Assembly: GCA_026710545.1 (NCBI GenBank)
Contig: JAPOQU010000047.1
Span: 1 to 32,213 of the forward strand
Direction: 5' to 3'
DNA length: 32,213 nucleotides
DNA from: Gammaproteobacteria bacterium
GTDB taxonomy: Bacteria; Pseudomonadota; Gammaproteobacteria; Eutrophobiales; Eutrophobiaceae
Both the position numbers and the translations under genes were made by a program. Positions 23,750-31,138 of the stretch are shown here, in pieces (the stretch's first letter is position 1; each line of letters starts with the position of its first letter). The notes below the pieces were generated by a model, which searched no databases, had not been told where the DNA came from, and saw only the letters and a list, made by a program, of their open reading frames with translations.

Positions 23750-24847
23750 CTAAAGTCTCTCCAACAAGGGTTCCACCTCCCTGATCAACGCATCCTGGTG
23801 CGGTTGCAATGGGTGGCCTCCCAGACCTGCAAGTATGGGCTCAAACGGATCTTCAACCCCGCTGCTGATGCCGGACAACTGCTCCAGCACGGCAAGTCCG
23901 AAGAACGGCACCGTGTAGCCGCTGTACCCGCCTTCATGGCACATGACCAGGCGGCCGCCGCAGACTTCATCCGCGACCTGCATCATCTTTGCGGTCAGGC
24001 TGCGGAAGGCCCCGCTGGTCAGCATCTGCCGGCCCAGCGGATCATGCGCCCCGGCATCGAAACCCGATGGAACGATAATGAAGTCCGGTTTGAATTTTTG
24101 CAGCGCCGGGATGACGATGCGGTCATACACCGCCTCGTAGGCGCCGGTACCCGAACCCGGCGGTAGCGGGACGTTGATGTTGAAGCCTTCGCCCGCTCCT
24201 CCGCCTGTTTCGCTGATATGCCCTGAATCCGGCGGGAAACAGTTGTCCTGGTGTATGGAGATGGTCAGCGCGGCAGGGTTGTCCCAGAACGCCGCCTGGG
24301 TGCCGTTGCCGTGATGCACGTCCCAGTCGACCAGGGCGATACGCTCCAGCTTGCGCGCCTCTAACAGGTGCATCCCGGCAATCGCGGCATTGCCGAAGAT
24401 ACAGAACCCCATACCCATGTCGGCCAGGGCGTGATGCCCCGGCGGCCGCACCAGGGCATAGGCATTGTCTATCTTGCCGTCCAGCACCGCGTCGACCGCC
24501 TCGATCACCCCGCCGGCAGCCAGGCAACAGATCTCGAAGCTGCCGCGGCCCATCGCGGTGTAAAATCCCGTCTCCGACAGGTACTGGTCGTTCTGCGCCT
24601 TGATCTTCTCGTAATAATCAGGGGTATGAAACCGGCAGATCTCCTCCTTGCTCGCCTCCCTGGGTTCGATATACACCAGGTCCTTCAACAGGCCGCTGAC
24701 GTCCAGCAGGTTGCGTATGCGCCGCTTGGTTTCCTGGTGTTCCGAATGCACGAATGGCTGCACCGGGTTCCCGTAAGGCATGAAACCTGCAAAATTGCCG
24801 TTCTCATGCCATATATAAAGTTCGTGATAGACAAAACCTGTCGCCAT
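23750..24847 (-). CDS. Histone-deacetylase-family amidohydrolase
   Basis: Bacterial HDAC-like zinc enzyme that removes acetyl or similar groups from amines such as acetylpolyamines. All active-site elements are visible: RPPGHHA (His138-His139), VDWDVHHGNGTQ (Asp176, His178), SGFDAGAHDPLG (Asp264) and EGGYSGY (Tyr308). The 365-residue length is normal. The ATG at 24847 follows GAGGAGG by 5 bases. It is transcribed toward the receptor and amidase remnants and may once have been part of their unit. The substrate is inferred from family only. Confidence 0.92.
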   Translation of the reverse strand: MATGFVYHELYIWHENGNFAGFMPYGNPVQPFVHSEHQETKRRIRNLLDVSGLLKDLVYIEPREASKEEICRFHTPDYYEKIKAQNDQYLSETGFYTAMGRGSFEICCLAAGGVIEAVDAVLDGKIDNAYALVRPPGHHALADMGMGFCIFGNAAIAGMHLLEARKLERIALVDWDVHHGNGTQAAFWDNPAALTISIHQDNCFPPDSGHISETGGGAGEGFNINVPLPPGSGTGAYEAVYDRIVIPALQKFKPDFIIVPSGFDAGAHDPLGRQMLTSGAFRSLTAKMMQVADEVCGGRLVMCHEGGYSGYTVPFFGLAVLEQLSGISSGVEDPFEPILAGLGGHPLQPHQDALIREVEPLLERL

Positions 24848-24946
24848 AGCGGCCTCCTCAAGTCAGTAGGTTTAAGGATAATAGTATCGTTCCTCAACAG
24901 CAATCCAAGACAATCATATCGTATCGGAATTTTAACGACTCATTGT

Positions 24947-25693
24947 CTATAACGCCGGTTGGGGAAACAAGCCGTTAATCAAATATGCACCCAGGTTGAA
25001 TTGATACATATCACTTGACCTGGCGAATACGACTCTATCAGCCCGTGTCTCACAGAGCCAGGACTGTTGATATAACGGTTCGTTACTCGTAAATGCCTCG
25101 GGAGAATACAGCGCCACATTAATACCTTTACCGGGATCACGGGCAGAGATATATTCAAATGCGGTTACTCCTTCAGCACGCATAGCGCTTCCAAGTTGAT
25201 GGGTAGTGGTGTAATCGCCCGGGTCTGTCAAGCACTTTTCATACCTGGCAAACGGCGGAAGCTGTAATTGAAGTCCGGTTAAAGTTCTGTAGTGCGCGGC
25301 AAAAACCGTGTGTTGTGTCATCAGCCTGGAAGAAGGCGGCGACTCTTCCATACCTGACCAGAATACCAGACGATAATAAGCGGCTTCTGATAACGCGGTC
25401 ACCAGTTTTTGCGAAGCGTAATAGAGACTTGGTTCAAATCGCCTGCCAAACCGTGAACCGCATGGGAGCGGTGGATAACGAAAAGGTGTGGCCAGCAGGT
25501 AATGCAAACCCTCCGCTCCGGCCGGGAGAGGCGGTTTCGAGCGATCCAACATCTCCTCAAGCAACGATTGCTCCGCAAGGCTGTCAACCAGGCTGTTGGT
25601 CGCGACCTGTTCCTGGCTTTCAACTATGCGTAACGCCTCACCTTCGATGGTGAGAAATGAGACCTCTTCCCTGCAGGCCGTCCAGATATCCAT
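24947..25693 (-). CDS. RES-domain toxin
   Basis: RES-domain proteins are toxins that degrade NAD. This 248-residue protein has the family features LRIVESQEQVATNSLVDSLA (21-40), PFRYPPLP with Arg72-Tyr73, FGRRFEPSLYYAS, LSEAAYYR and the late DPGKGINVALYSPEAF. It is longer than minimal RES toxins (about 150-180) but fits the large class paired with Xre/MbcA-type antitoxins. The start ATG at 25691-25693 uses a base of the TA dinucleotide that ends the inverted-repeat element, so the insertion lies exactly at the start codon. The normal antitoxin-toxin coupling is replaced by a 233-base gap. Confidence 0.88.
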   Translation of the reverse strand: MDIWTACREEVSFLTIEGEALRIVESQEQVATNSLVDSLAEQSLLEEMLDRSKPPLPAGAEGLHYLLATPFRYPPLPCGSRFGRRFEPSLYYASQKLVTALSEAAYYRLVFWSGMEESPPSSRLMTQHTVFAAHYRTLTGLQLQLPPFARYEKCLTDPGDYTTTHQLGSAMRAEGVTAFEYISARDPGKGINVALYSPEAFTSNEPLYQQSWLCETRADRVVFARSSDMYQFNLGAYLINGLFPQPAL

Positions 25694-25694
25694 A

Positions 25695-25927
25695 GCCCGG
25701 ATTTCTCACCAGGTGATGCGATGATCGCACCGGATTTTTTTGCGCCAGTGGGTGCCTGCGACCGAAAGCATAGCCGTAGCTATGTTTGAGGGACAAATCG
25801 GCAGGACAGCCGATTTGCACGGCGACAGCCGCCCGAAGGGTTGCGTCCAGGGATGGACGCAATGAACACGTGCCCACTGGCGCAAAAAAGACAAGCAAGG
25901 GCGCATCACCTGGTGAGAAATCCGGGC
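25695..25927. mobile_element. 233-bp MITE-like element with 26-bp perfect terminal inverted repeats and TA flanks
   Basis: The ends GCCCGGATTTCTCACCAG and its complement match perfectly for 26 bases (28 counting the flanking TA at 25693-25694 and 25928-25929). A second pair of inverted arms lies inside (about 25735-25755 and 25870-25889; core CACTGGCGC), with one mismatch. There is no transposase frame. TA flanks and long terminal repeats point to a non-autonomous element of a TA-inserting transposon (IS630/mariner-like), which is inference. It fills the whole gap between antitoxin and toxin. Confidence 0.85.
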
Positions 25928-26283
25928 TAAACCTTGCCGCGCAAGGCATCCAGGTAATCGACAACCCGCGTCAGTCCCGCTACGGTTTTTACCTGCTCGG
26001 CAGGCACGCCGCCGGTGTGCAGGTTATTTGCGTGCATCCAGTGTTTCATATCGGCGTTATTGCCACCGACCAACACATACAGGCTGCGGTAACAGCGGAT
26101 AAACAGCAGCGCCAGTTCTCCCGATTTACTTGTTTCGCTGATACCACGACTGATTGATGTGCGGTCCTTCCCTATGACCTCACCTAATTCACTCCGGGAT
26201 AAACCAAGACTCTTGCCGGCATTCAGCAGTGCCTTGGTCAGGACAGTCCGCGAGTTAACTTCTGTTGTCTCTGCAGCAAGCAT
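25927..26283 (-). CDS. Xre/MbcA/ParS-type antitoxin of the RES toxin
   Basis: 118-residue protein with an N-terminal helix-turn-helix (ALLNAGKSLGLSRSELGEVI, then DRTSISRG) and the C-terminal toxin-binding part typical of this family (MKHWMHANNLHTGGVPAEQV, TRVVDYLDALRGKV). It neutralises the RES toxin and should repress the operon. Its TAG stop at 25927-25929 is made from the TA flank plus the first base of the inserted element. Without the element the frame would run on for about 19 codons and overlap the RES start. A short palindrome ATGTA-TT-TACAT (26299-26310) lies upstream as a candidate operator. Confidence 0.88.
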   Translation of the reverse strand: MLAAETTEVNSRTVLTKALLNAGKSLGLSRSELGEVIGKDRTSISRGISETSKSGELALLFIRCYRSLYVLVGGNNADMKHWMHANNLHTGGVPAEQVKTVAGLTRVVDYLDALRGKV

Positions 26284-26298
26284 ATCTTGGCATTTCTG

Positions 26299-26310
26299 AT
26301 GTATTTACAT
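26299..26310. promoter_or_regulatory. Candidate operator of the Xre-RES operon
   Basis: ATGTA and TACAT arms with a two-base centre lie 16 bases upstream of the antitoxin ATG in AT-rich DNA. Position fits an autoregulatory site; the sequence is too short to be sure. Confidence 0.3.
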
Positions 26311-26524
26311 AATTTTAAACAATTTTGATTAATTTGCAACAATAATGTCCACATGATAAGGTCAATCGCTCTCAATCCGGACGTTTTCCTACTCAAGAAT
26401 CCACAGCACATCTGTCTCGCCGTTAGTACTGCTCGACCTGATTGAAGAAATACATGATCAATGGGAACAGGTCATTTTCCTGGCATTACACAAAAACCTG
26501 ACATTCACCTTTCATATCATTAAA

Positions 26525-27727
26525 ATGTCTGGTGTTCATATGAAATATTTAAAACAGATTACGATCATGTTTAAAAAACTGTTCCAATTGGTCCTCTTTT
26601 TGAGCATTTGTCACAACGCTTCGGCAGATTTACCGAACGATACCGCGGGAAAGGTGGAGACTCTGCCCGTTCCCTATCCCGATGACTGGGTCATCGTCCA
26701 CGACATCGCCTTCGACCACATGTCCATTGGCCGGTTCATGGTGATGGATATCAACGGCGGGGACATCAAGGATTTTTTCAAGGGGAGTTTCAACGGCGGT
26801 TTTATATCGGCCTTTACCCAGGCACTGAAGAAACCGGAAATGTACGTACTCGAACATTATTATGACCGCGGCACCCGCGGCAATCGCACCGACGTATTGA
26901 CCATTTACGACAAGGCCACCCTTGAACCTGTCGATGAAATCATCCTCGACGACCCCAGGCTCAAACGGGCGGAGATACTGGTCAGCAAGTTCGTCATTTC
27001 ACTCATCGACGACGAAAGGTTCCTGCTGTTTTACAGCTTTACGCCCGGCACCTTCGTCACCGTAATCGACCTGGAAAAACGCGAGGTCGTCAACGGCGTC
27101 CCGCTGCCGACCTGCGCCGGTATCTATCCCACCGGCAAACGCGGGTTCAGTTCTTTGTGCGGCAATGGCTCCATGGTCAGTTTCCAGCTTGATGAAGACG
27201 GCCAGGTTACCGGACAGGACAAGATCGAACCGTTCTTCGACGTCGACGAGGACGCCCTGTTCGAAAGGCCGGCAATCATTGGCGGCACGGGTTACTTTCC
27301 GAGTTTTCATGGCGACGTCCAGGAAATCGATTTGAGCGGCGGCGCGGCCCGGCTGGGAGAGAAATGGAGCCTGCTGAATGAAGAGGACAAAAGCCAGGGC
27401 TGGCGTCCCGGCGGCGCCTGGCTGGCCGCGACGGACAGTACCGGGCGGCTATACGTGATGATGCACGAAAACGGCGAGGAAGGCAGCCATGACTACCCCG
27501 GTTCGGAGATCTGGGTATTTGATACCGCCGGCAAAACCCGGGTGAACCGCATACCTCTTACGCTACCGGCCATCGCATTCGACATCACCATGGGCGATGC
27601 GCCGAAAATCGTGACCACCAATATTGAAATGAAACTGGAAGTCTATGACGCCCGGTCCGGCGAGCATGTCGATACCATTGCCGATTTCTACCATAACTGG
27701 CCGTTGCTGGTCTACGCATCACAATAG
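26525..27727 (+). CDS. Amine dehydrogenase large-subunit-like protein (MauB/AauB family)
   Basis: Periplasmic beta-propeller subunit of TTQ amine dehydrogenases, which oxidise primary amines to aldehydes and ammonia. The signal peptide is clear (FKKLFQLVLFLSICHNASA), and the likely start is one of three ATGs at 26525, 26540 or 26567. Mature features include GRFMVMDINGGDIKDFFKG, LPTCAGIYPTGKRGFSSLCGNGS with two cysteines and GRLYVMMHENGEEGSHDYPGSEIWVFD, the last like the conserved MauB LYVM segment. The 400-residue length matches the family (about 400-420). The small subunit follows directly without the usual mauE and mauD between them. Aromatic or aliphatic amine specificity cannot be told. 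Confidence 0.87.
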   Translation: MSGVHMKYLKQITIMFKKLFQLVLFLSICHNASADLPNDTAGKVETLPVPYPDDWVIVHDIAFDHMSIGRFMVMDINGGDIKDFFKGSFNGGFISAFTQALKKPEMYVLEHYYDRGTRGNRTDVLTIYDKATLEPVDEIILDDPRLKRAEILVSKFVISLIDDERFLLFYSFTPGTFVTVIDLEKREVVNGVPLPTCAGIYPTGKRGFSSLCGNGSMVSFQLDEDGQVTGQDKIEPFFDVDEDALFERPAIIGGTGYFPSFHGDVQEIDLSGGAARLGEKWSLLNEEDKSQGWRPGGAWLAATDSTGRLYVMMHENGEEGSHDYPGSEIWVFDTAGKTRVNRIPLTLPAIAFDITMGDAPKIVTTNIEMKLEVYDARSGEHVDTIADFYHNWPLLVYASQ

Positions 27728-27749
27728 GCGCCACCCGGAGAAAATGACA

Positions 27750-28268
27750 ATGAACTGGTTAGATAAACAGACGGAAAATATCACAAGAAACGTGGCCAAG
27801 ACATCTTCCCGCAGAGGTTTTCTCGGCGGGCTTGGAAGTGTAATCGCCGGAGGTTCACTTCTGCCGTTGCTGCCTGTTGCACGCGCAAGGGCCACGGAAC
27901 AACCCGGCCCACCTGAAGTAGATCCGGGAGATCCGGCAACCTGTGATTACTGGCGCAACTGCGCTATTGACGGCTACCTGTGCTCCTGTTGCGGCGGCAC
28001 CATCAACAGTTGCCCGCCGGGAACGGAAATGTCGACAATCACCTGGATCGGCACCTGCAGGAACCCGGGTGATGATAAGGACTACATCATTTCCTACAAC
28101 GACTGCTGCGGCAAGACATCCTGCGGCAACTGTTTCTGCAACAGGAACGAAGGGGACAGGCCCACTTACCGGCCCCACACCTCCAACGATTACAACTGGT
28201 GCCTCGGCACGGAGAGTACGGCTTATCACTGCACCGTGAACCTCATACTTGGGGTGGCGATAAAGTAA
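27750..28268 (+). CDS. TTQ-containing amine dehydrogenase small subunit (MauA/AauA)
   Basis: Catalytic subunit carrying tryptophan tryptophylquinone. From the ATG at 27750 (GGAG 9 bases upstream; an ATG six bases earlier is too close to it) the protein has 172 residues. It has a Tat signal (SRRGFLGG, 20-27), then CDYWRNCAIDGYLCSC, INSCPPGTEMSTITW, YNDCCG and YNWCLG, ending YHCTVNLILG. The TTQ tryptophans should be Trp99 and Trp150; their spacing of 51 equals that of Paracoccus Trp57 and Trp108. Asp118 in YNDCCG matches the catalytic Asp76. Fourteen cysteines are available for disulfides. Maturation normally needs MauG and MauD/E, which are not in the window. Confidence 0.93.
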   Translation: MNWLDKQTENITRNVAKTSSRRGFLGGLGSVIAGGSLLPLLPVARARATEQPGPPEVDPGDPATCDYWRNCAIDGYLCSCCGGTINSCPPGTEMSTITWIGTCRNPGDDKDYIISYNDCCGKTSCGNCFCNRNEGDRPTYRPHTSNDYNWCLGTESTAYHCTVNLILGVAIK

Positions 28269-28270
28269 TA

Positions 28271-28846
28271 ATGTGTCCCCCGCTTACAACATGCGAGGGC
28301 GGGTTCCAGCGACGGTTATCTGACTGGATTCCTGCCTGCGCAGGAATAACGACTGCCTCGTTCGCCATACCGGGCTTGACCCGGTATCCGGTAAAACGCA
28401 ACGTCGCCTCAGGCGACACACTATTCATTGGGTTCCTGCTCCTGGCCCTGTTGTGCACCACCACAACCACCGCCAACGAGATACTCGCACGGCAGAACTA
28501 CATCCTGAACTGCCAGGGCTGCCACCTGCCGGACGGGTCCGGCTCCGAGGGCAACGTGCCGAAGATGAACGATTTCGTCGGTTATTTCCTGCACGTGCCC
28601 GGCGGCAGGGAGTTCATCGTACAGGTCCCGGGCGCGGCCGGCGCTCCCATCTCGGACCAGGAACTGGCCGACGTGATGAACTGGATGCTGCTGAACTTCA
28701 GCAGGAATCAACTCCCCGACCCGTTCGTGCCTTATGAGGCGGAGGAAATCGGCGAACTGCGCAAGGACCCGCTGATCGACATACACCATCGCCGGGAGGA
28801 ACTGATTGCCAGAATCAAGGACAAGCTGGGGGTGACGGAGTACTGA
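28271..28846 (+). CDS. Monohaem cytochrome c of the amine dehydrogenase cluster, with a repeat-encoded N-terminus
   Basis: A c-type cytochrome with one haem site CQGCH (residues 81-85), a likely distal Met in VPKMNDF and a helical C-terminus. Residues 51-62 form the hydrophobic part of a signal peptide (LFIGFLLLALLC). The only ATG that gives this frame is 28271, two bases after the small-subunit stop. Residues 11-40 are read through a composite palindromic repeat (WIPACAGIT, PGLTRYP) and are not cytochrome-like; no ATG, GTG or TTG lies between repeat and signal core. It probably accepts electrons from the amine dehydrogenase in place of amicyanin. It could equally serve another enzyme. Confidence 0.8.
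   Translation: MCPPLTTCEGGFQRRLSDWIPACAGITTASFAIPGLTRYPVKRNVASGDTLFIGFLLLALLCTTTTTANEILARQNYILNCQGCHLPDGSGSEGNVPKMNDFVGYFLHVPGGREFIVQVPGAAGAPISDQELADVMNWMLLNFSRNQLPDPFVPYEAEEIGELRKDPLIDIHHRREELIARIKDKLGVTEY
28328..28387. repeat. Composite palindromic repeat (dRS3-like) in the cytochrome gene
   Basis: Two hairpins: ATTCCTGC-CTGC-GCAGGAAT (28328-28347) and ATACCGGG-CTTGA-CCCGGTAT (28367-28387). Similar GATTCCTGCCTGCGCAGGAA units are scattered in many proteobacterial genomes and in Neisseria (dRS3). This is a different family from the GGGGACGG palindromes. Confidence 0.8.
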
Positions 28847-28854
28847 CCAGGTCA

Positions 28855-28877
28855 AAGAGGACCTTCAGTCCGTCCCC
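28855..28877. repeat. Decayed half of a GGGGACGG-family palindrome
   Basis: The right half-site AGTCCGTCCCC is intact and the left arm is degenerate (GAGGACCTTC). It lies just past the cytochrome c stop. It is the least conserved copy seen and marks how such elements decay. Confidence 0.55.
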
Positions 28878-28948
28878 ACTTGTTCGTGCGGAAGCGTGTC
28901 TCATTTCTTTTTTTATGCTCAACTATAATCTCACTATTCATTTACATC

Positions 28949-29227
28949 ATGTGGAGCTTAATCAAAACTGTTGTAATTCTTGCTTTTGTTGTCTGGGTAT
29001 ATAAAAGCTGTTCTTACGAAGATTGGAGCCTGACTATTTATCCATCGCGAAACAATCTAAGTAATTTTTTTCATAACAACCTGAAATATCATTCATTGGA
29101 GGAATGCAGGGCGGCCGCATATCGCGGGATGGCAGAATATGAGAATGCCACCTACGAATGCGGCCTGAACTGCGAAAAAGCCCCTATGGCTCATAGGATA
29201 TTGATTTGCGAAGAGACGAGACAATAA
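28949..29227 (+). CDS. Small single-span protein of unknown function
   Basis: From the ATG at 28949 the protein has 92 residues: one N-terminal membrane segment (IKTVVILAFVVWVYKSC), then a soluble tail with HSLEECRAAAYRGMAEYENA, YECGLNCE and ILICEE. The four late cysteines and the SLEECR motif resemble short exported proteins found across proteobacteria. There is no good ribosome site. The frame is open upstream to a TTG at 28880 through the end of a repeat. Base composition is more AT-rich than the preceding genes. I do not recognise a function. Confidence 0.5.
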   Translation: MWSLIKTVVILAFVVWVYKSCSYEDWSLTIYPSRNNLSNFFHNNLKYHSLEECRAAAYRGMAEYENATYECGLNCEKAPMAHRILICEETRQ

Positions 29228-29327
29228 CGAGAAATGTCAATAATCTGAAACCAGGAAATCCGGAAAAATAGCGTTTAACATTTGGATTATGCGGGCCTGA
29301 CCCAATGTGCGCGTATCTGACTGATAC

Positions 29328-30173
29328 CTACGTATCGAATAAGCTGCTATGATTTATATTTATTTCCTCTCCCCTCTTGGCACAAGGTGGATTAAATCCA
29401 ACGGAGAGTTCGGTATCTGAATACAACAAACCAGCCAAGTTGAGATTGCCGCCCCGGTGAGGTAACCAATAGTGACAAGCGTGCATACCTAATTGTCTTT
29501 CAAGCTCACATATAAATCTCCAGAACTGCTTTTGGGCGTTACATCCTTGGATACCCATATTGTAAACAAACAAAGCTGCAATTCCTGGCTGCTCGCTGCC
29601 GATATATTGTCCAAGCGTGTCAACTAAGCGACCGATATCGGAATAATACAGTCTATCATCATCCTTGCAGCGATCTTGCTTGTATGTCATCGGATCCATA
29701 GAAAACAGCCACGGTATTTCAAGATGGTCCGGGCACGCCAGCACACCATCCGGTCCCAGTTGTTTACGCCATGACGAATAAGCTATATTAACCCTTGAAC
29801 CAGACCAAGCGTCTGCCAATACCTTGTATTTTTCAGAATCAACTTCTGTAATTCCCCCTGACAACTTATCTGTCCCTATGACTGCTCTCAACAATTTTGC
29901 GGTGTTGGGGTAACTTTCCCTTGATGCTGTCGTTTTTCGGTAAGCCTTTACAATTAGTCGTTCATTGCATTGATGCTGCCCTTCGGACTCCAGTAGTGCA
30001 TCATAAAGAAGACGGTGGGCACTTCCACGCGGCTCGTCGAGCTTCTCAGAGGGTTTCATCCCATGTGTAAGTGCGATGTGAAGGCGTCCCTTGGGATCGA
30101 ATTGCGTAAGATGCGTTGCAGCTTCAACTTCAATGCAATGCTGTAGATAGTTTCCGTCATTACCCTTTGCCAC
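29328..30173 (-). CDS. Unrecognised 281-residue protein
   Basis: The protein starts MAKGNDGNYLQHCIEVEAAT and has no signal peptide or membrane span. Notable stretches are RLHIALTHGMKP near 30-41, SSWRKQLGPDGVLACPDHLE near 143, DDDRLYYSDIGRLVDTLGQY near 173, and ACHYWLPHRGGNLNLAGLLY near 233. GNDGNY is faintly reminiscent of RlmJ-type or TcmP-type methyltransferase N-termini, but I see no SAM-binding loop and cannot support that. It is AT-richer than the catabolic genes and lies between a small membrane protein and toxin-antitoxin genes, in the accessory part of the window. It is a complete frame with plausible codon use; function unknown. Confidence 0.6.
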   Translation of the reverse strand: MAKGNDGNYLQHCIEVEAATHLTQFDPKGRLHIALTHGMKPSEKLDEPRGSAHRLLYDALLESEGQHQCNERLIVKAYRKTTASRESYPNTAKLLRAVIGTDKLSGGITEVDSEKYKVLADAWSGSRVNIAYSSWRKQLGPDGVLACPDHLEIPWLFSMDPMTYKQDRCKDDDRLYYSDIGRLVDTLGQYIGSEQPGIAALFVYNMGIQGCNAQKQFWRFICELERQLGMHACHYWLPHRGGNLNLAGLLYSDTELSVGFNPPCAKRGEEININHSSLFDT

Positions 30174-30383
30174 GATATCAGTCTCTCCCGAATTCTACCA
30201 AATTACATACCTATGCCAGTCACTATAGCTGATAGCTTCCGCTCAATGGTGGCTTCAAGAATCATCTGAGTCCCACCTGGCAGTTCCAAGTTTCAATAGA
30301 ACCGCATGCCAGAAATGATGCCCCTCATTCTGTCCAAAGTTCATCGTAACTCCGTTTTTCCTGGTCTGTGTTATAACTCCTGT

Positions 30384-30611
30384 ATGTCTGAGGAAAAACG
30401 GATTGAACAGGAAATTGGCTGGCATAAGGTTATTTTCGCTATATTTACGGTAACTGGCCTTTCTTTACTGGCTTGGTTCGTTAAGAACTTTGAAACAGCA
30501 AAGCAATCAATTCTGCTGCTTTGCTCAATGTCCGTTATAGTTTTGACGGTCATTTTAGTGTTTATCAACCAGCGTGTGTTTGCGTGCCTTGATCGACTGG
30601 AGGAATTATAA
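30384..30611 (+). CDS. Small two-span membrane protein
   Basis: 75 residues from the ATG at 30384: a charged start (SEEKRIEQEIGWHK), two membrane segments (VIFAIFTVTGLSLLAWFV and ILLLCSMSVIVLTVILVFI) and a charged end (DRLEEL). Short proteins of this plan with an IEKEIGW-type start occur in many proteobacterial accessory regions, function unknown to me. The frame is also open to an ATG at 30306, but the upstream residues look unrelated. A second tiny membrane frame follows directly at 30612. Confidence 0.5.
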   Translation: MSEEKRIEQEIGWHKVIFAIFTVTGLSLLAWFVKNFETAKQSILLLCSMSVIVLTVILVFINQRVFACLDRLEEL

Positions 30612-30704
30612 GTGGAATACCTGTTCATATTTACCTTTAGTGTATTCATTGCGGGATTGATTATAATCAGTTATCAAGCCCTGAATCACAAGCGTTCAAA
30701 ATAA
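30612..30704 (+). CDS. Possible 30-residue single-span membrane peptide
   Basis: GTG at 30612 directly abuts the stop of the preceding gene and has GGAGG about 9 bases upstream (inside that gene). The product is EYLFIFTFSVFIAGLIIIS after the start, followed by YQALNHKRSK: one membrane helix and a basic tail. The coupling and the good ribosome site support translation. At 30 codons it could still be chance. Confidence 0.45.
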   Translation: MEYLFIFTFSVFIAGLIIISYQALNHKRSK

Positions 30705-30850
30705 CCCAAACCCGGCTGGATAAAAAGCCTGTAACTATTCATTTTTACTTACTTTATCCTTCAAAATTCGAATGCCGGGGCCAGCCTGACCTGAAGCGTT
30801 TGCACAGCGGGATCGCAGTTTTTTTAATTCTGCTATTTTCCGATTCCGGG

Positions 30851-31138
30851 TCAGGACTCAAAGGGATTGACGACAAGGATGTCGTGACAGGTTTGGCCTG
30901 TATTGAAATCCTCCGAGAAAATTTGTGTACAGCCGGCCTTTTCCGCGGCAGCTATGATCAAGGAGTCTCAATAGGAAATCCGGTAGCGTTTGCAGGCGCC
31001 CACCGCCCGTTGCGCCAGCGCGAGGTCAATGTCCATGACCGGCAGGGTAGCAAACAGGGATATTGCTTCCCTGAGCGCATCAATACGTTCCCTCTTCAGG
31101 CTTGCGGCGCCCCTGGCAACGGGAGTAACAGGGTTCAT
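30851..31138 (-). pseudogene. VapC-like PIN toxin remnant with an internal stop
   Basis: The minus-strand frame reads RERIDALREAISLFATLP, then AVGACKRYRISY, a TGA at 30970-30968, then DSLIIAAAEKAGC, IFSEDFNTGQ and ILVVNPFES before TGA at 30853. VapC proteins have RYxxSYWDSLIIAAA here, so the stop replaces the conserved Trp (TGG to TGA). The N-terminal part with the first catalytic Asp is absent; the frame begins within the end of the next vapC. It is a truncated and nonsense-mutated toxin whose antitoxin is gone. Confidence 0.78.

Noticed and set aside
25638..25964. 108-codon frame running through the inserted element
   Set aside because: It consists mostly of inverted-repeat sequence and the RES 5' end in another frame. 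Only its end is informative, as the possible ancestral tail of the antitoxin.
30705..30850. Possible terminator after the small membrane proteins
   Set aside because: A T-run is present near 30827 but no stable GC stem precedes it.
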